The translations under genes were made by a program, and so were the position numbers. This document shows, piece after piece, positions 1-7,672 of a DNA stretch of 64,000 nucleotides (within the stretch, counting starts at the first letter, position 1; every line of letters begins with the position of its first letter). A model generated the notes under the pieces. It did not search any database. It saw nothing but the letters and a program-made list of their open reading frames with translations, and had not been told where the DNA came from. Source of the DNA: Eubacteriales bacterium (GTDB lineage: Bacteria; Bacillota; Clostridia; Lachnospirales; Lachnospiraceae); NCBI GenBank assembly GCA_030527665.1, contig JAUNAK010000001.1, positions 1 through 64,000 on the forward strand. Reading direction: 5' to 3'.

Positions 1-189
1 CTTCTGCTCCATCAGCTGCTGATAAAAAGCTTTTCCCTTTGCTGTCAGAAAATATACGCCTTTCTCATCCCACAGCATCATATCAATAACTCTGGTGAGC
101 GGTCTTCCGTTCTCATCAATTGTTGCAATCGTTGTCGAATGAATATCTTCTACCAAAACTTTCAAATACTCTTTTGTTGCCTGATCCAT
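1..189 (-). CDS. Pyridoxamine 5'-phosphate oxidase-family flavoprotein (3' end beyond window)
   Basis: The first 63 codons are present; the C-terminus lies beyond base 1. The protein starts MDQATKEYLKVLVEDIHSTT and continues with a TIDENGRPLTRVIDMM segment and a VYFLTAKGKAFYQQL segment, the usual N-terminal strand order of the split-barrel FMN-binding PNPOx fold. Such small proteins bind flavin and are usually annotated as putative oxidoreductases, so the substrate is unknown. The ATG at 189 is preceded by a good GGAGG site 8 bases upstream. Upstream are a near-consensus promoter and two copies of a 19-bp dyad that also occurs upstream of the neighbouring Rrf2 gene, so the gene is probably the target of that repressor. 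Confidence 0.75.
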   Translation of the reverse strand, partial: MDQATKEYLKVLVEDIHSTTIATIDENGRPLTRVIDMMLWDEKGVYFLTAKGKAFYQQLMEQK

Positions 190-217
190 CTCTCTGTCCT
201 CCACTTCCATCTTCTGT

Positions 218-236
218 TGTAATATTTACTACTACA
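218..236 (-). promoter_or_regulatory. Candidate Rrf2 operator, copy 1 (start-site position)
   Basis: The plus strand reads TGTAATATTTACTACTACA, an imperfect version of the TGTAA-n9-TTACA dyad found at 266-284 and 1008-1026. It sits just downstream of the -10 box of the flavoprotein gene, where a bound repressor would block initiation. Confidence 0.55.
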
Positions 237-247
237 TCTCAGGTAGT

Positions 248-276
248 ATAATAACGCCTTTCTGTTGTAATGTCAA
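248..276 (-). promoter_or_regulatory. Sigma-70-type promoter of the flavoprotein gene
   Basis: On the minus strand there is TTGACA (271-276), a 17-base spacer and TATTAT (248-253). The -35 box lies inside the second operator copy. Confidence 0.75.
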
Positions 277-284
277 TAGTTACA
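266..284 (-). promoter_or_regulatory. Candidate Rrf2 operator, copy 2 (over -35)
   Basis: The plus strand reads TGTAATGTCAATAGTTACA, a clean TGTAA-n9-TTACA dyad overlapping the -35 box of the flavoprotein promoter. It matches the copy upstream of the Rrf2 gene at 14 or more positions. Confidence 0.65.
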
Positions 285-296
285 TCGTTTTTTCTG

Positions 297-342
297 TAAA
301 AATCCCGGGACTTTCGTATATCACGAACAATCCCGGGATTTT
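297..342 (-). terminator. Rho-independent terminator of the Rrf2 gene
   Basis: A 10-bp stem AATCCCGGGA / TCCCGGGATT with an inner TTCGT/ACGAA stem is followed on the minus strand by a T-run. It lies between the end of the Rrf2 gene and the flavoprotein promoter and keeps the two units separate. Confidence 0.85.
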
Positions 343-372
343 GTCGATCAATTATTCTGATTTTTCTTTGTA

Positions 373-543
373 TTCAAGTCGAGCGCTGCGAAACTTGGCG
401 CGGGATTCGGGTCAGCTTTAGCTGCCACCTACCCATCCGAATCCCTGCGGAGCGTTTATCTCAGTCGGAGATTGGACTCCCACTGAAATGATCCTGTAAT
501 TGCTCACCACCTGCAGAAGCGGGAATCTTCTCGGCTGAGATAT
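373..543 (-). repeat. Dispersed palindromic repeat, copy A
   Basis: Read on the minus strand, this copy contains a bulged inverted repeat around the motifs GGTGAGCAATTACAGGATC and GTGGGAGTCCAATCTCC, then GACTGAGATAAACGCTCC, and ends near GCGCTCGACTTGAA. The same order of blocks occurs on the plus strand at 38496-38639, and the first ~62 bases occur at 9134-9197. The first half is translated as the C-terminus of the Rrf2 protein. Confidence 0.75.
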
Positions 544-964
544 ATGCCTGTGTATCCTGGATTACCGCTTCCAGTGTAATACTCCTCATCTTCTCTTCCA
601 TTGCATTCTGGATAGAAAAAAGCTTGTTATCCAATCCGGCATGAATATTTCTTCCGACCGGACATGCGGTATTAGGATTCTCATGAAAATGGAACAGCTG
701 TCCGTTCTCCAGCGGTTCCACTGCATTAAAGATATCCAGCAATGTAATCTCATTCAGCGGCTTCGCAATTGCCATTCCTCCGGTACCTCGCTTTACCTCG
801 ATAAGCTTCGCACCTTTCAGCGCCTGCATGGTTCTTCGAATAACAACCGGATTCACATTTATACTTCCGGCCAGAAAATCACTGGTCACTTTATAATCGT
901 TCTGAAAGGTATCAATAGCTGTCAAAATATGTATTGCAATCGTAAATCTGCTTGAAATCTGCAT
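461..964 (-). CDS. Rrf2-family transcriptional repressor with repeat-derived C-terminus
   Basis: The product has 167 aa. The N-terminal winged helix-turn-helix is typical of Rrf2: it begins MQISSRFTIAIHILTAI, carries the recognition segment VNPVVIRRTMQALKGAKLI, and has the wing KRGTGGMAIAKPLNEITLLD. Only one cysteine is seen in the central region (ACPVG), so an IscR-type Fe-S cluster site is not evident. The start is set by GGGAGGAG just upstream. The last ~26 residues (from YISAEK) and the stop codon are encoded inside dispersed repeat copy A, so the native C-terminus appears to have been replaced or extended. Matching 19-bp dyads lie upstream of this gene and of the flavoprotein gene, suggesting autoregulation and local control. 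Confidence 0.85.
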   Translation of the reverse strand: MQISSRFTIAIHILTAIDTFQNDYKVTSDFLAGSINVNPVVIRRTMQALKGAKLIEVKRGTGGMAIAKPLNEITLLDIFNAVEPLENGQLFHFHENPNTACPVGRNIHAGLDNKLFSIQNAMEEKMRSITLEAVIQDTQAYISAEKIPASAGGEQLQDHFSGSPISD

Positions 965-1007
965 ATACGTCTCCTCCCTGTTTCAGAAAAGCGTATCATA
1001 TTCCAGT

Positions 1008-1026
1008 TGTAATTTCAACAGTTACA
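1008..1026 (-). promoter_or_regulatory. Candidate Rrf2 autoregulatory operator
   Basis: The plus strand reads TGTAATTTCAACAGTTACA, a TGTAA-n9-TTACA dyad. On the minus strand it contains TTGAAA, which could act as the -35 box of the Rrf2 gene; the -10 at 17 bases (TACGCT) is weak. Bases 1030-1252 hold no gene I can support. Confidence 0.6.
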
Positions 1027-1252
1027 TTCTTTGATCATCATATTTTCTTATCCGATCACAGGCATAATACGAGATTTGAGCTTGTGCTATTTGTTTTTCA
1101 AAAATACAAATCCGACAAAATAATTCCAGCCTGCATATCAAAAAAGGAAGCTCCGAAAGCAACCTTCTCTACGACGGTCAGGTCAAAAAACTAACCATGC
1201 AGGGTTCACTTCAGGATCTTCCTCTTCTATTTATGCCTCAATTATCTTCTAT

Positions 1253-2548
1253 TTATGCCTCTGTCATTTCTTTATAGATCTTCTTGGCACTTACCAGTTT
1301 TACACAAAGTGCAAACAGTTCAGCTGCCTTTCTCAGATCTTCCAGCGGCGGATAGGTCGGAGCGATACGGATGTTGGAATCATGCGGATCGATGCCATGC
1401 GGCCAGGTTGCACCGGCACCTGTCATCAGCACACCGGCTTTCTTTGCCTTTGCAACGATCTCTTTTGCACAGCCTTCCATTGCATTGAAGCTGATAAAGT
1501 AACCGCCGCGCGGACAGCTCCATGTACCGATATCCATGCCGTCCAGGTTCTTACTCAGAATCTCTTCCACCAGCTCGAATTTCGGACGAATGATATTGGC
1601 ATGCTTTCTCATATGCTCGGTCAGTCCTGCAATGTCGCCGAAGAAGCGAACGTGACGCAGCTGGTTTACCTTGTCATGTCCCAGTGTCTGGAACTTCAGT
1701 GCACCGCGGATATCCTCCAGGTTGTTCATGGAAGATGCCAGAGCTGCAATACCGCTTCCCGGGAAAGTAACCTTGGAAGTAGAAGCAAATTTATAAACAA
1801 GGTCCGGATTTCCGGCACGTTTGCATTCTGCCAGGATCTCGATCAGATAATCCTGCTTGTCATCATACAGATGATGCACACCGTAAGCGTTATCCCAGAA
1901 GATACGGAAGTCCGGTGCTGCCGGTTTCAGTCTTGCAAAACGACGAACGGTCTCATCAGAGTAAGAGATACCGGTCGGGTTTGCATATTTCGGTACACAC
2001 CAGATCCCCTTGATACTCGGATCGGAAGCAACCAGTCTCTCAACCATATCCATATCCGGGCCGTCCTCATGCAGCGGAACCGGAATCATCTCAATACCGA
2101 AGTACTCGGTCATGGCAAAGTGGCGATCATATCCCGGTACCGGACAGAGGAATTTGATATCATCCAGTCTTCCCCACGGGGTATTTCCCATAATACCATG
2201 GGTGAACGCATGTGCAATTGTATCATACATAACATTCAGAGAAGAGTTTCCGTAAATGATGATGTTGTTCGGATTGTTCTCCATCATATCACTGATCAGC
2301 TCTTTGCACTCCGGAATTCCTTCCAGCACACCGTAGTTACGGCAGTCGGTTCCATCCTCGCAGCGAAGATCAGCATCGGAATTCAGTGCATCCATCAGTC
2401 CCATGGACAGATCCAGCTGTTCTGTACACGGTTTGCCGCGGCTCATATCCAGGTTCAGATCCATTGCCTGAAATCTGGCATATTCAGCCTTCAGAACTTT
2501 GATCTCTTCCGCCAGTTCTTCTTTACTCATTTCTCTGTATGTAGCCAT
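1253..2548 (-). CDS. PLP-dependent aminotransferase (Aminotran_MocR type)
   Basis: The 431-aa product belongs to fold-type I aminotransferases. Its early LDMSRGKP motif is diagnostic of the family named for the MocR aminotransferase domain (PF12897), often annotated as aspartate or aromatic aminotransferase. The Schiff-base lysine is probably in FASTSKVTFPGSG, with the PLP-contacting IFWDNAYGVHHL segment before it. A longer in-frame reading of 17 codons exists, but GGAAGGAG sits 9 bases before the ATG at 2548, so I use that start. It is a single gene with its own likely promoter (extended -10 TGCTAGAAT, about 2652-2660). The amino-acid substrate cannot be told from sequence. Confidence 0.85.
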   Translation of the reverse strand: MATYREMSKEELAEEIKVLKAEYARFQAMDLNLDMSRGKPCTEQLDLSMGLMDALNSDADLRCEDGTDCRNYGVLEGIPECKELISDMMENNPNNIIIYGNSSLNVMYDTIAHAFTHGIMGNTPWGRLDDIKFLCPVPGYDRHFAMTEYFGIEMIPVPLHEDGPDMDMVERLVASDPSIKGIWCVPKYANPTGISYSDETVRRFARLKPAAPDFRIFWDNAYGVHHLYDDKQDYLIEILAECKRAGNPDLVYKFASTSKVTFPGSGIAALASSMNNLEDIRGALKFQTLGHDKVNQLRHVRFFGDIAGLTEHMRKHANIIRPKFELVEEILSKNLDGMDIGTWSCPRGGYFISFNAMEGCAKEIVAKAKKAGVLMTGAGATWPHGIDPHDSNIRIAPTYPPLEDLRKAAELFALCVKLVSAKKIYKEMTEA

Positions 2549-2864
2549 TTTAATAATACTCCTTCCACGCAGTCGGGAATCTTTTCCCTTTTTACGCATA
2601 TCTTCAGGTGCTTATCTGACCTTTGAAGCCAGCTTCACACCATTGAGCTTTATTCTAGCACAGCAATGCAAGCCTTGCACTCACTTCTTGCAAAAAATGC
2701 ATATTTTCATCAACTTAGTGACAAAAACATGCATTTTCTATTGACCCTATATTCATTTTTACAAGAATCCGTCTGCAAAATTCATCTGCGGCAGGCACTG
2801 CCCGTCAGGGGAACGAGTTTTCAGCGCCGTATGCGTATTTTCTGCAGGATTCGTGCTTCTTGTT

Positions 2865-3800
2865 TTACTCTTTCAGCATCAGAAAAGCGCCCATATTACC
2901 GCGCATTCCGTGAGAGGCACGGTGCGAAAACATATAGTCTGCGTTGCAGGCCGTGCAGATTCCGGTTACGGCGATCTGTGATTCCGGCACTCCGGCCTCC
3001 TCCAGACAGATCCGGTTGGCAGCCCACAGATCCAGCTGATAATGTCCGTTGTGCTTATCGATCATTATCTCTGTCTCCCGTCCGGGGTAGGCATTCCGAA
3101 AATGCTCTGCAACATCTTCACTGACCTCATAGCAGTCCTGACAGATCGACGGTGCCACTGCACAGACCAGATCCTTCGGATCTGTTCCGTATTTTTCGTT
3201 CATCAGCCGAATGGCTTCCGCTGAAATTTTTCCAACCGTACCCTTCCATCCGGAATGCACCAGACCGATCGCCTTATGTACCGGATCTACCATTGCCACC
3301 GGAACGCAGTCCGCCGTAAAGACACTCAGAACGATTCCCGGGACATTGGTGACCAGTCCGTCCGTATCCGTATAATCTCTCGGTCTGGTAAGTCCCTTTC
3401 CGGCATCTTCCTCCGTCACCACGCGAACGACTGCCGTATGTGTCTGATCCGTAAATACAAAACGCTCCGGTTCCGCTCCCAGTTCCTCGGCGATCCTTCG
3501 GAAATTTTCCCGGACATGTTCCGGATCATCCCCGCGGCTGAAGCTGAGATTCATCGATGCCAGATGCGGCATCTCCAGAAACTCCGCCGTCGCGGGACCG
3601 CTGACGCCGCCCAGTCTTGTACTGAAAGCCTGCCGGATCACACCGGTGGCTTCCAGATTCGGGAACTGCAGAATCGGTGTCTTCTCCCCTGCCTCTTCCG
3701 GAACGGTATTTCCCGCTTTCCGGATCAGCCGAATCTGCGGAAATGAATTCCATGCGTTTTTATTTTCTGTTTCTGCAGTATATATCATGCTGCTCTCCAT
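2865..3800 (-). CDS. pgeF: Peptidoglycan editing factor PgeF (laccase-domain, YfiH family)
   Basis: The 311-aa product has the Cu-oxidase_4/DUF152 signature: FTDQTHTAVV, DGLVTN, FTADCVPV, HSGWKGT and the C-terminal CTACNADYMFSHRA. Family members are purine nucleoside hydrolase or phosphorylase-like enzymes, and PgeF removes mis-incorporated residues from UDP-MurNAc peptides. The open frame extends 98 codons further upstream into the neighbouring gene, but AAGGGGGG lies 8 bases before the ATG at 3800 and the family domain starts soon after. It is the last gene of a probable larB-larC-hydrolase-pgeF unit. Confidence 0.85.
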   Translation of the reverse strand: MESSMIYTAETENKNAWNSFPQIRLIRKAGNTVPEEAGEKTPILQFPNLEATGVIRQAFSTRLGGVSGPATAEFLEMPHLASMNLSFSRGDDPEHVRENFRRIAEELGAEPERFVFTDQTHTAVVRVVTEEDAGKGLTRPRDYTDTDGLVTNVPGIVLSVFTADCVPVAMVDPVHKAIGLVHSGWKGTVGKISAEAIRLMNEKYGTDPKDLVCAVAPSICQDCYEVSEDVAEHFRNAYPGRETEIMIDKHNGHYQLDLWAANRICLEEAGVPESQIAVTGICTACNADYMFSHRASHGMRGNMGAFLMLKE

Positions 3801-3927
3801 ATATATGCCCCCCTTAGGGGAATTTCCTGTTTCTATAAAACGCAGATTACATGTATACAATCGCAAATCTCTAATAAGATTCGCATGCACTGCTGCATTT
3901 TCATAAACCTCTCTGCGCATTCCGGAA

Positions 3928-4854
3928 TTACAGCCTCTCCTGAATCCAGTCCAGAAGCTCCCGATCGACCACCTCATGATCCAGCTCATTGAAGATCTCA
4001 TGACGATCGCCTTCATAGATCCTGCAGACAACGTCCCGGATACCCAGTGCCTGGTAGATCTCTGCCAGTTTTCTCGGTCCTTTTCCGCAGTCACCCACCG
4101 GATCGTCTCCTCCGGCGATCACGTACAGCGGCAGATCCTTCGGGATGCGTTCCATATTTTCCTTCTTCAGACTGGCTTCCATACCGGTGAACATATTATA
4201 GTAAGCATTGGTCGTAAACTGAAAATTGTTCCACGGATTCTCGCAATAAGCGTCTACGATCTCTTCATCCTTGGTCAGCCAGTCATTCGGTGTACGGGAC
4301 GGTTCAAAATTCTTGTTAAAGGATCCGATCGCCATATCATTCAGCAGTTTGCTTCTGTACATATCGCCGCGAACCTTGCCGATCGAAGCGGCAAGTGCCT
4401 TGGCTGTACGCAGCATACCGATGCTCATATACTGGGTTCCGCAGATAACGGCACCCTTCAGACCTTCTCCGTGCAGCTCGATATACTGTCTGGTAAGGAA
4501 GGATCCCATGCTGTGTCCCAGAATAAAATACGGAACGCCCGGATATTTCTTTTCTGTCAGCTTGCGAAGCTGGTGAAGATCACCGATCACGCAGGCATTT
4601 CCGTTCTTTTTGGCAAAATAGCCGTGCCGATCATCGCTGACGACCGAAGCCCCATGTCCCAGATGATCATTTCCTGTCACATAGATACCGTTCTCATTCA
4701 AAAACCGTGCAAGTCTGTCATACCGATCAATGAATTCCACCATGCCGTGAACCAGCTGTACAACAGCCTTCACTTCTCCATCCGGAATCCACTCGATGGC
4801 ATGTATCCGTGTCTCCCTATCCAGAGACGGGTAATTAAATTCTCGCTTTTCCAT
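3928..4854 (-). CDS. Alpha/beta hydrolase, monoacylglycerol-lipase-like (serine aminopeptidase S33 fold)
   Basis: The 308-aa product has the nucleophile elbow GHSMGS, an early QLVHGMVEF oxyanion region, GNDHLGHGAS, and late acid and histidine sites in GGDDPVGDCG and GDRHEIFNE. These are the hallmarks of the Hydrolase_4 lysophospholipase/monoglyceride lipase group. The ATG at 4854 follows GGGAGG and overlaps the end of larC by 20 bases, which implies translational coupling. No signal peptide is seen, so it is probably cytosolic. The substrate is unknown. Confidence 0.85.
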   Translation of the reverse strand: MEKREFNYPSLDRETRIHAIEWIPDGEVKAVVQLVHGMVEFIDRYDRLARFLNENGIYVTGNDHLGHGASVVSDDRHGYFAKKNGNACVIGDLHQLRKLTEKKYPGVPYFILGHSMGSFLTRQYIELHGEGLKGAVICGTQYMSIGMLRTAKALAASIGKVRGDMYRSKLLNDMAIGSFNKNFEPSRTPNDWLTKDEEIVDAYCENPWNNFQFTTNAYYNMFTGMEASLKKENMERIPKDLPLYVIAGGDDPVGDCGKGPRKLAEIYQALGIRDVVCRIYEGDRHEIFNELDHEVVDRELLDWIQERL

Positions 4855-6337
4855 AATTTCTGACCTCCCAGTATACTTCTTCCAATGATACCTGCATTTT
4901 CTTCGCCGCCGCTTCCACACTGCCGAACTCCGGATAGATTTTTTCCTCTTCTCCGACCCGGCAGATCTTGACTGCGATCTCGCCAAACCGTGTAGATACG
5001 GTTTCATTTCTTCTCATTAATACGGTCCGTTCCATAGGTACTCTTCGAATGCCGATCGTTGTCGTCTCCCGAAAAATAATTGTCTCCAGTTCCCGGATCT
5101 TATCCTCGGTACAGATGACATTCAGCAGCCATGCCGGACGATTTTTCTTCATAAAAGCAGGAACATAATGCACATCTCTGGCACCTGCATCCATCAGAAG
5201 TCCCAGTACATAACCCAGGGTCTCTCCGCTGCAGTCATCGATATTCGTCTCCAGCTTCCAGATCTGATCCTTTTCTGTCTCCTGCTCTCTGTCCGCATCA
5301 CGGTCTTCGATCAGCATCATCCGAAGGATTCCCGGCAGCTGCTGTTCTCTCTTTCCGGCACCCAGACCGGTTCTGCAGATCCGGAAACGCTTCGGCAGCT
5401 GATCTGTTGTGCGGACTGCTGCTGCGAATGCGGCGCCTGTCGGTGTCACATATTCTCCTTTGGCATCATGGATCTCCAGATCCAGCCCATACTGTTCCGC
5501 TATATTCTGCACCGCAGGAACCGGAACCGGAAGCAGACCATGCTGCGTGCGCACCATTCCCTGTCCTTCTCCCAATTTCGGAACGATCACCTCGGATATC
5601 CCCAGGTTATCCAGACAAACGGCAGCAGCAACGATATCCACGATCGAGTCGATTGCTCCCACTTCGTGAAAATGCACCTCTGAGACGGACACCCCATGCG
5701 CCTTCGCCTCCGCCTCTGCCAGAATATCGAAGATCCGGTTGGCCAATGCTCTTGCATCCTCGGTCATCGCACAGGCCGCCAGGATATCACGGATATCCGC
5801 TAAATTGCGATGTATGTGGCCGCCGTGAGCATGTTCATGTGTATGTCTTTGCTCATGTGTATGATGGTGTACATGTTCCGCAAGTTCATGATCCCCATGT
5901 ACGGATTCTTTACAACTATATCCTTCATGGCTATGTTCACTGTGGGCATGTTCGCCATGACTATGTTCACCATGGCTATGTTCGCCGTGACCATGCCCTT
6001 CATGAACATGCTCTCCGTAACCCTGTTCGCTGTGGAAACCTTTTTCATGCTCATGCACAGTCCCCGACAGAGATTCTGCCGCACTTCCGTACAGATAGTC
6101 CATGTCATGATCATGATTTTCATGTACCGCATCCAGCAGAACATTAAAGTCACAGCAGTCGATCGATGATTTTTTCACCCGGCTGATTTTTATTGAAAAA
6201 CCTTCCTGCGGCAGGGATTCCAATGCTTTCTGCAATACCTCCCGATCCGCTCCCAGATCCAGCAGGGCAGCAACCGTCATATCTCCGCTGATACCGAAGC
6301 CTGCATCAATGTATAGTTTTTTCTTACCTGTATTCAT
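4835..6337 (-). CDS. larC: Nickel-pincer cofactor biosynthesis protein LarC with long His-rich insert
   Basis: The 500-aa product is the cyclometallase that inserts nickel into the pincer nucleotide of lactate racemase-type enzymes. The N-terminal KLYIDAGFGISGDMTVAALL and central HFHEVGAIDSIVDIVAAA are diagnostic. Between them, roughly residues 85-185, lies a stretch extremely rich in His, Gly and Glu with repeated GEHSH units, plausibly a nickel store. In Lactobacillus plantarum LarC is made through a frameshift between larC1 and larC2; here it is one continuous frame. The start is uncertain: an in-frame ATG at 6382 lies in a tandem-repeat tract, while the ATG at 6337 fits the family N-terminus better. 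Confidence 0.9.
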   Translation of the reverse strand: MNTGKKKLYIDAGFGISGDMTVAALLDLGADREVLQKALESLPQEGFSIKISRVKKSSIDCCDFNVLLDAVHENHDHDMDYLYGSAAESLSGTVHEHEKGFHSEQGYGEHVHEGHGHGEHSHGEHSHGEHAHSEHSHEGYSCKESVHGDHELAEHVHHHTHEQRHTHEHAHGGHIHRNLADIRDILAACAMTEDARALANRIFDILAEAEAKAHGVSVSEVHFHEVGAIDSIVDIVAAAVCLDNLGISEVIVPKLGEGQGMVRTQHGLLPVPVPAVQNIAEQYGLDLEIHDAKGEYVTPTGAAFAAAVRTTDQLPKRFRICRTGLGAGKREQQLPGILRMMLIEDRDADREQETEKDQIWKLETNIDDCSGETLGYVLGLLMDAGARDVHYVPAFMKKNRPAWLLNVICTEDKIRELETIIFRETTTIGIRRVPMERTVLMRRNETVSTRFGEIAVKICRVGEEEKIYPEFGSVEAAAKKMQVSLEEVYWEVRNYGKARI

Positions 6338-6517
6338 TCTTATCGCTATACTCCGGACTTGTATATCCAAGTCTTCCTTCATTCATTCTAAAACTCCGGA
6401 CTTCTATATATCCAAGTCTTCTTCATATTCATTCTGAAACTCTGACCCGTATGTATCCAAATCTTCTTCATATTCATTCTGAAACTCTGACTCGTATGTA
6501 TCCGGATCCGACTTTAA
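6332..6517. repeat. Four tandem ~45-49 bp imperfect repeats spanning the larC start
   Basis: The block ATTCATTCT recurs at 6332, 6381, 6427 and 6472, each followed by a related stretch ending near TCCAAGTCTTC. On the minus strand every unit carries an ATGAAT, so the larC start region has been copied upstream several times. Confidence 0.8.
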
Positions 6518-6528
6518 TTCATGTATTC

Positions 6529-7281
6529 TTATTTATTCCCCTGCACAGCGAGCCGATTGATCTGCGTCGCCATATAGCCCGCACCATATCCGTTATCGAT
6601 ATTCACAACAGCGATTCCGTTTGCGCAGGAATTGATCATTGCCAGCAGCGCAGACAAACCATTCAGATTTGCTCCGTATCCCACGGAGGTGGGCACTGCA
6701 ATCACCGGATTTTTCACCAGTCCGCCAAGAACGCTGGCCAAAGCCCCCTCCATACCGGCCACAGCTACCACACAGTTAGCTTTTTGAATGGCTTCGATCC
6801 GTGAAAACAGCCGGTGTATCCCACTGACTCCCACATCGTAGATTCGTTCCACTTCTGCTCCGAAGAACTCTGCCGTCTGCGCAGCCTCTTCCGCCACCGG
6901 AATATCTGCGGTTCCGGCTGTACATACCGCAATCAGACCTTCACGCTTCTTGTCCGGTTTCTCGTATTTTAAGATGCGGGATACAGGATCATACATGATT
7001 TCCGGAACAGCAGCCTTCACAATTTCATACTGATGCGGATCCGCCCGGGTTCCGAACACCTCTCCGTTCTGCTCCAGCATTTTTTTATAGATTCCAACCA
7101 GAAATTCATCGGTTTTCCTGCTGCAATAGATCACTTCCGGAAATCCGGAACGGATCTCCCGATGCATATCCAGCTTTGCATATCCAAGCTCTTCAAATGG
7201 TTCTCTGCGAAAATACTGTTCCGCCTCTTCGATGCTGACCGCACCGGATCTGACCTTTTCCAAAAGTTCTCTTGTTTCCAT
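6529..7281 (-). CDS. larB: Nickel-pincer cofactor biosynthesis protein LarB
   Basis: The 250-aa product is the nicotinic acid adenine dinucleotide carboxylase/hydrolase of the lactate racemase cofactor pathway. It has the AIR-carboxylase (PurE-like) core in the C-terminal half: VCTAGTADIPVAEEAA, VAGMEGALASVLGGL and VPTSVGYGAN. It begins METRELLEKVRSGAVSIEEA as LarB proteins do. It precedes larC in the same direction with 191 bases between, most of it tandem repeat. No larE or larA gene lies within the window. Confidence 0.9.
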   Translation of the reverse strand: METRELLEKVRSGAVSIEEAEQYFRREPFEELGYAKLDMHREIRSGFPEVIYCSRKTDEFLVGIYKKMLEQNGEVFGTRADPHQYEIVKAAVPEIMYDPVSRILKYEKPDKKREGLIAVCTAGTADIPVAEEAAQTAEFFGAEVERIYDVGVSGIHRLFSRIEAIQKANCVVAVAGMEGALASVLGGLVKNPVIAVPTSVGYGANLNGLSALLAMINSCANGIAVVNIDNGYGAGYMATQINRLAVQGNK

Positions 7282-7501
7282 TTTGTTTCCGTTTCTTCTA
7301 TAAATAATGACCCTGATACCGCTTTGTAATACTCGATACTTTTATCAATTCTGCCAATTTACGCAATCGATGCGGTCTCATCACAAATACCACTGTCTAT
7401 TATTGTACTCGACCCTATATTTTCCTGCAAGTCATACAAAAGTCCCTGGCATCTTTCCACGCAGGAAGGACTGCCATTGTATCAGCCGCAGATATAGTCA
7501 T

Positions 7502-7543
7502 AAAAAGGATCTGCCCTTCGATCATTTCGAATGACAGATCCTC
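7502..7543 (-). terminator. Terminator downstream of the iron alcohol dehydrogenase
   Basis: The stem AGGATCTG/CAGATCCT is followed on the minus strand by a run of five T. The rest of 7282-7672 shows no other feature I can support beyond the probable larB upstream region. Confidence 0.75.
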
Positions 7544-7672
7544 TTCTATTTTGGAAGGTGGTAAAAATACCTTTATTTTAAACCGCTTCCGCGATTTAAA
7601 ATCTCATATCACCGGGGCTTTCCCCTCTTCTGTAAGCGGACGCTTTCGCTGATTCTCTTTTTCCGAATCGAA

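Noticed and set aside
952..1194. An 80-codon plus-strand frame in the gap before the aminotransferase
   Set aside because: It overlaps the Rrf2 operator region, lacks a ribosome site and resembles no protein.
5800..6169. Repeated CATG/GTTCAC tracts that could be taken for a CRISPR-like or minisatellite array
   Set aside because: They are codons of the His-rich LarC insert in frame; there are no conserved repeats with unique spacers.
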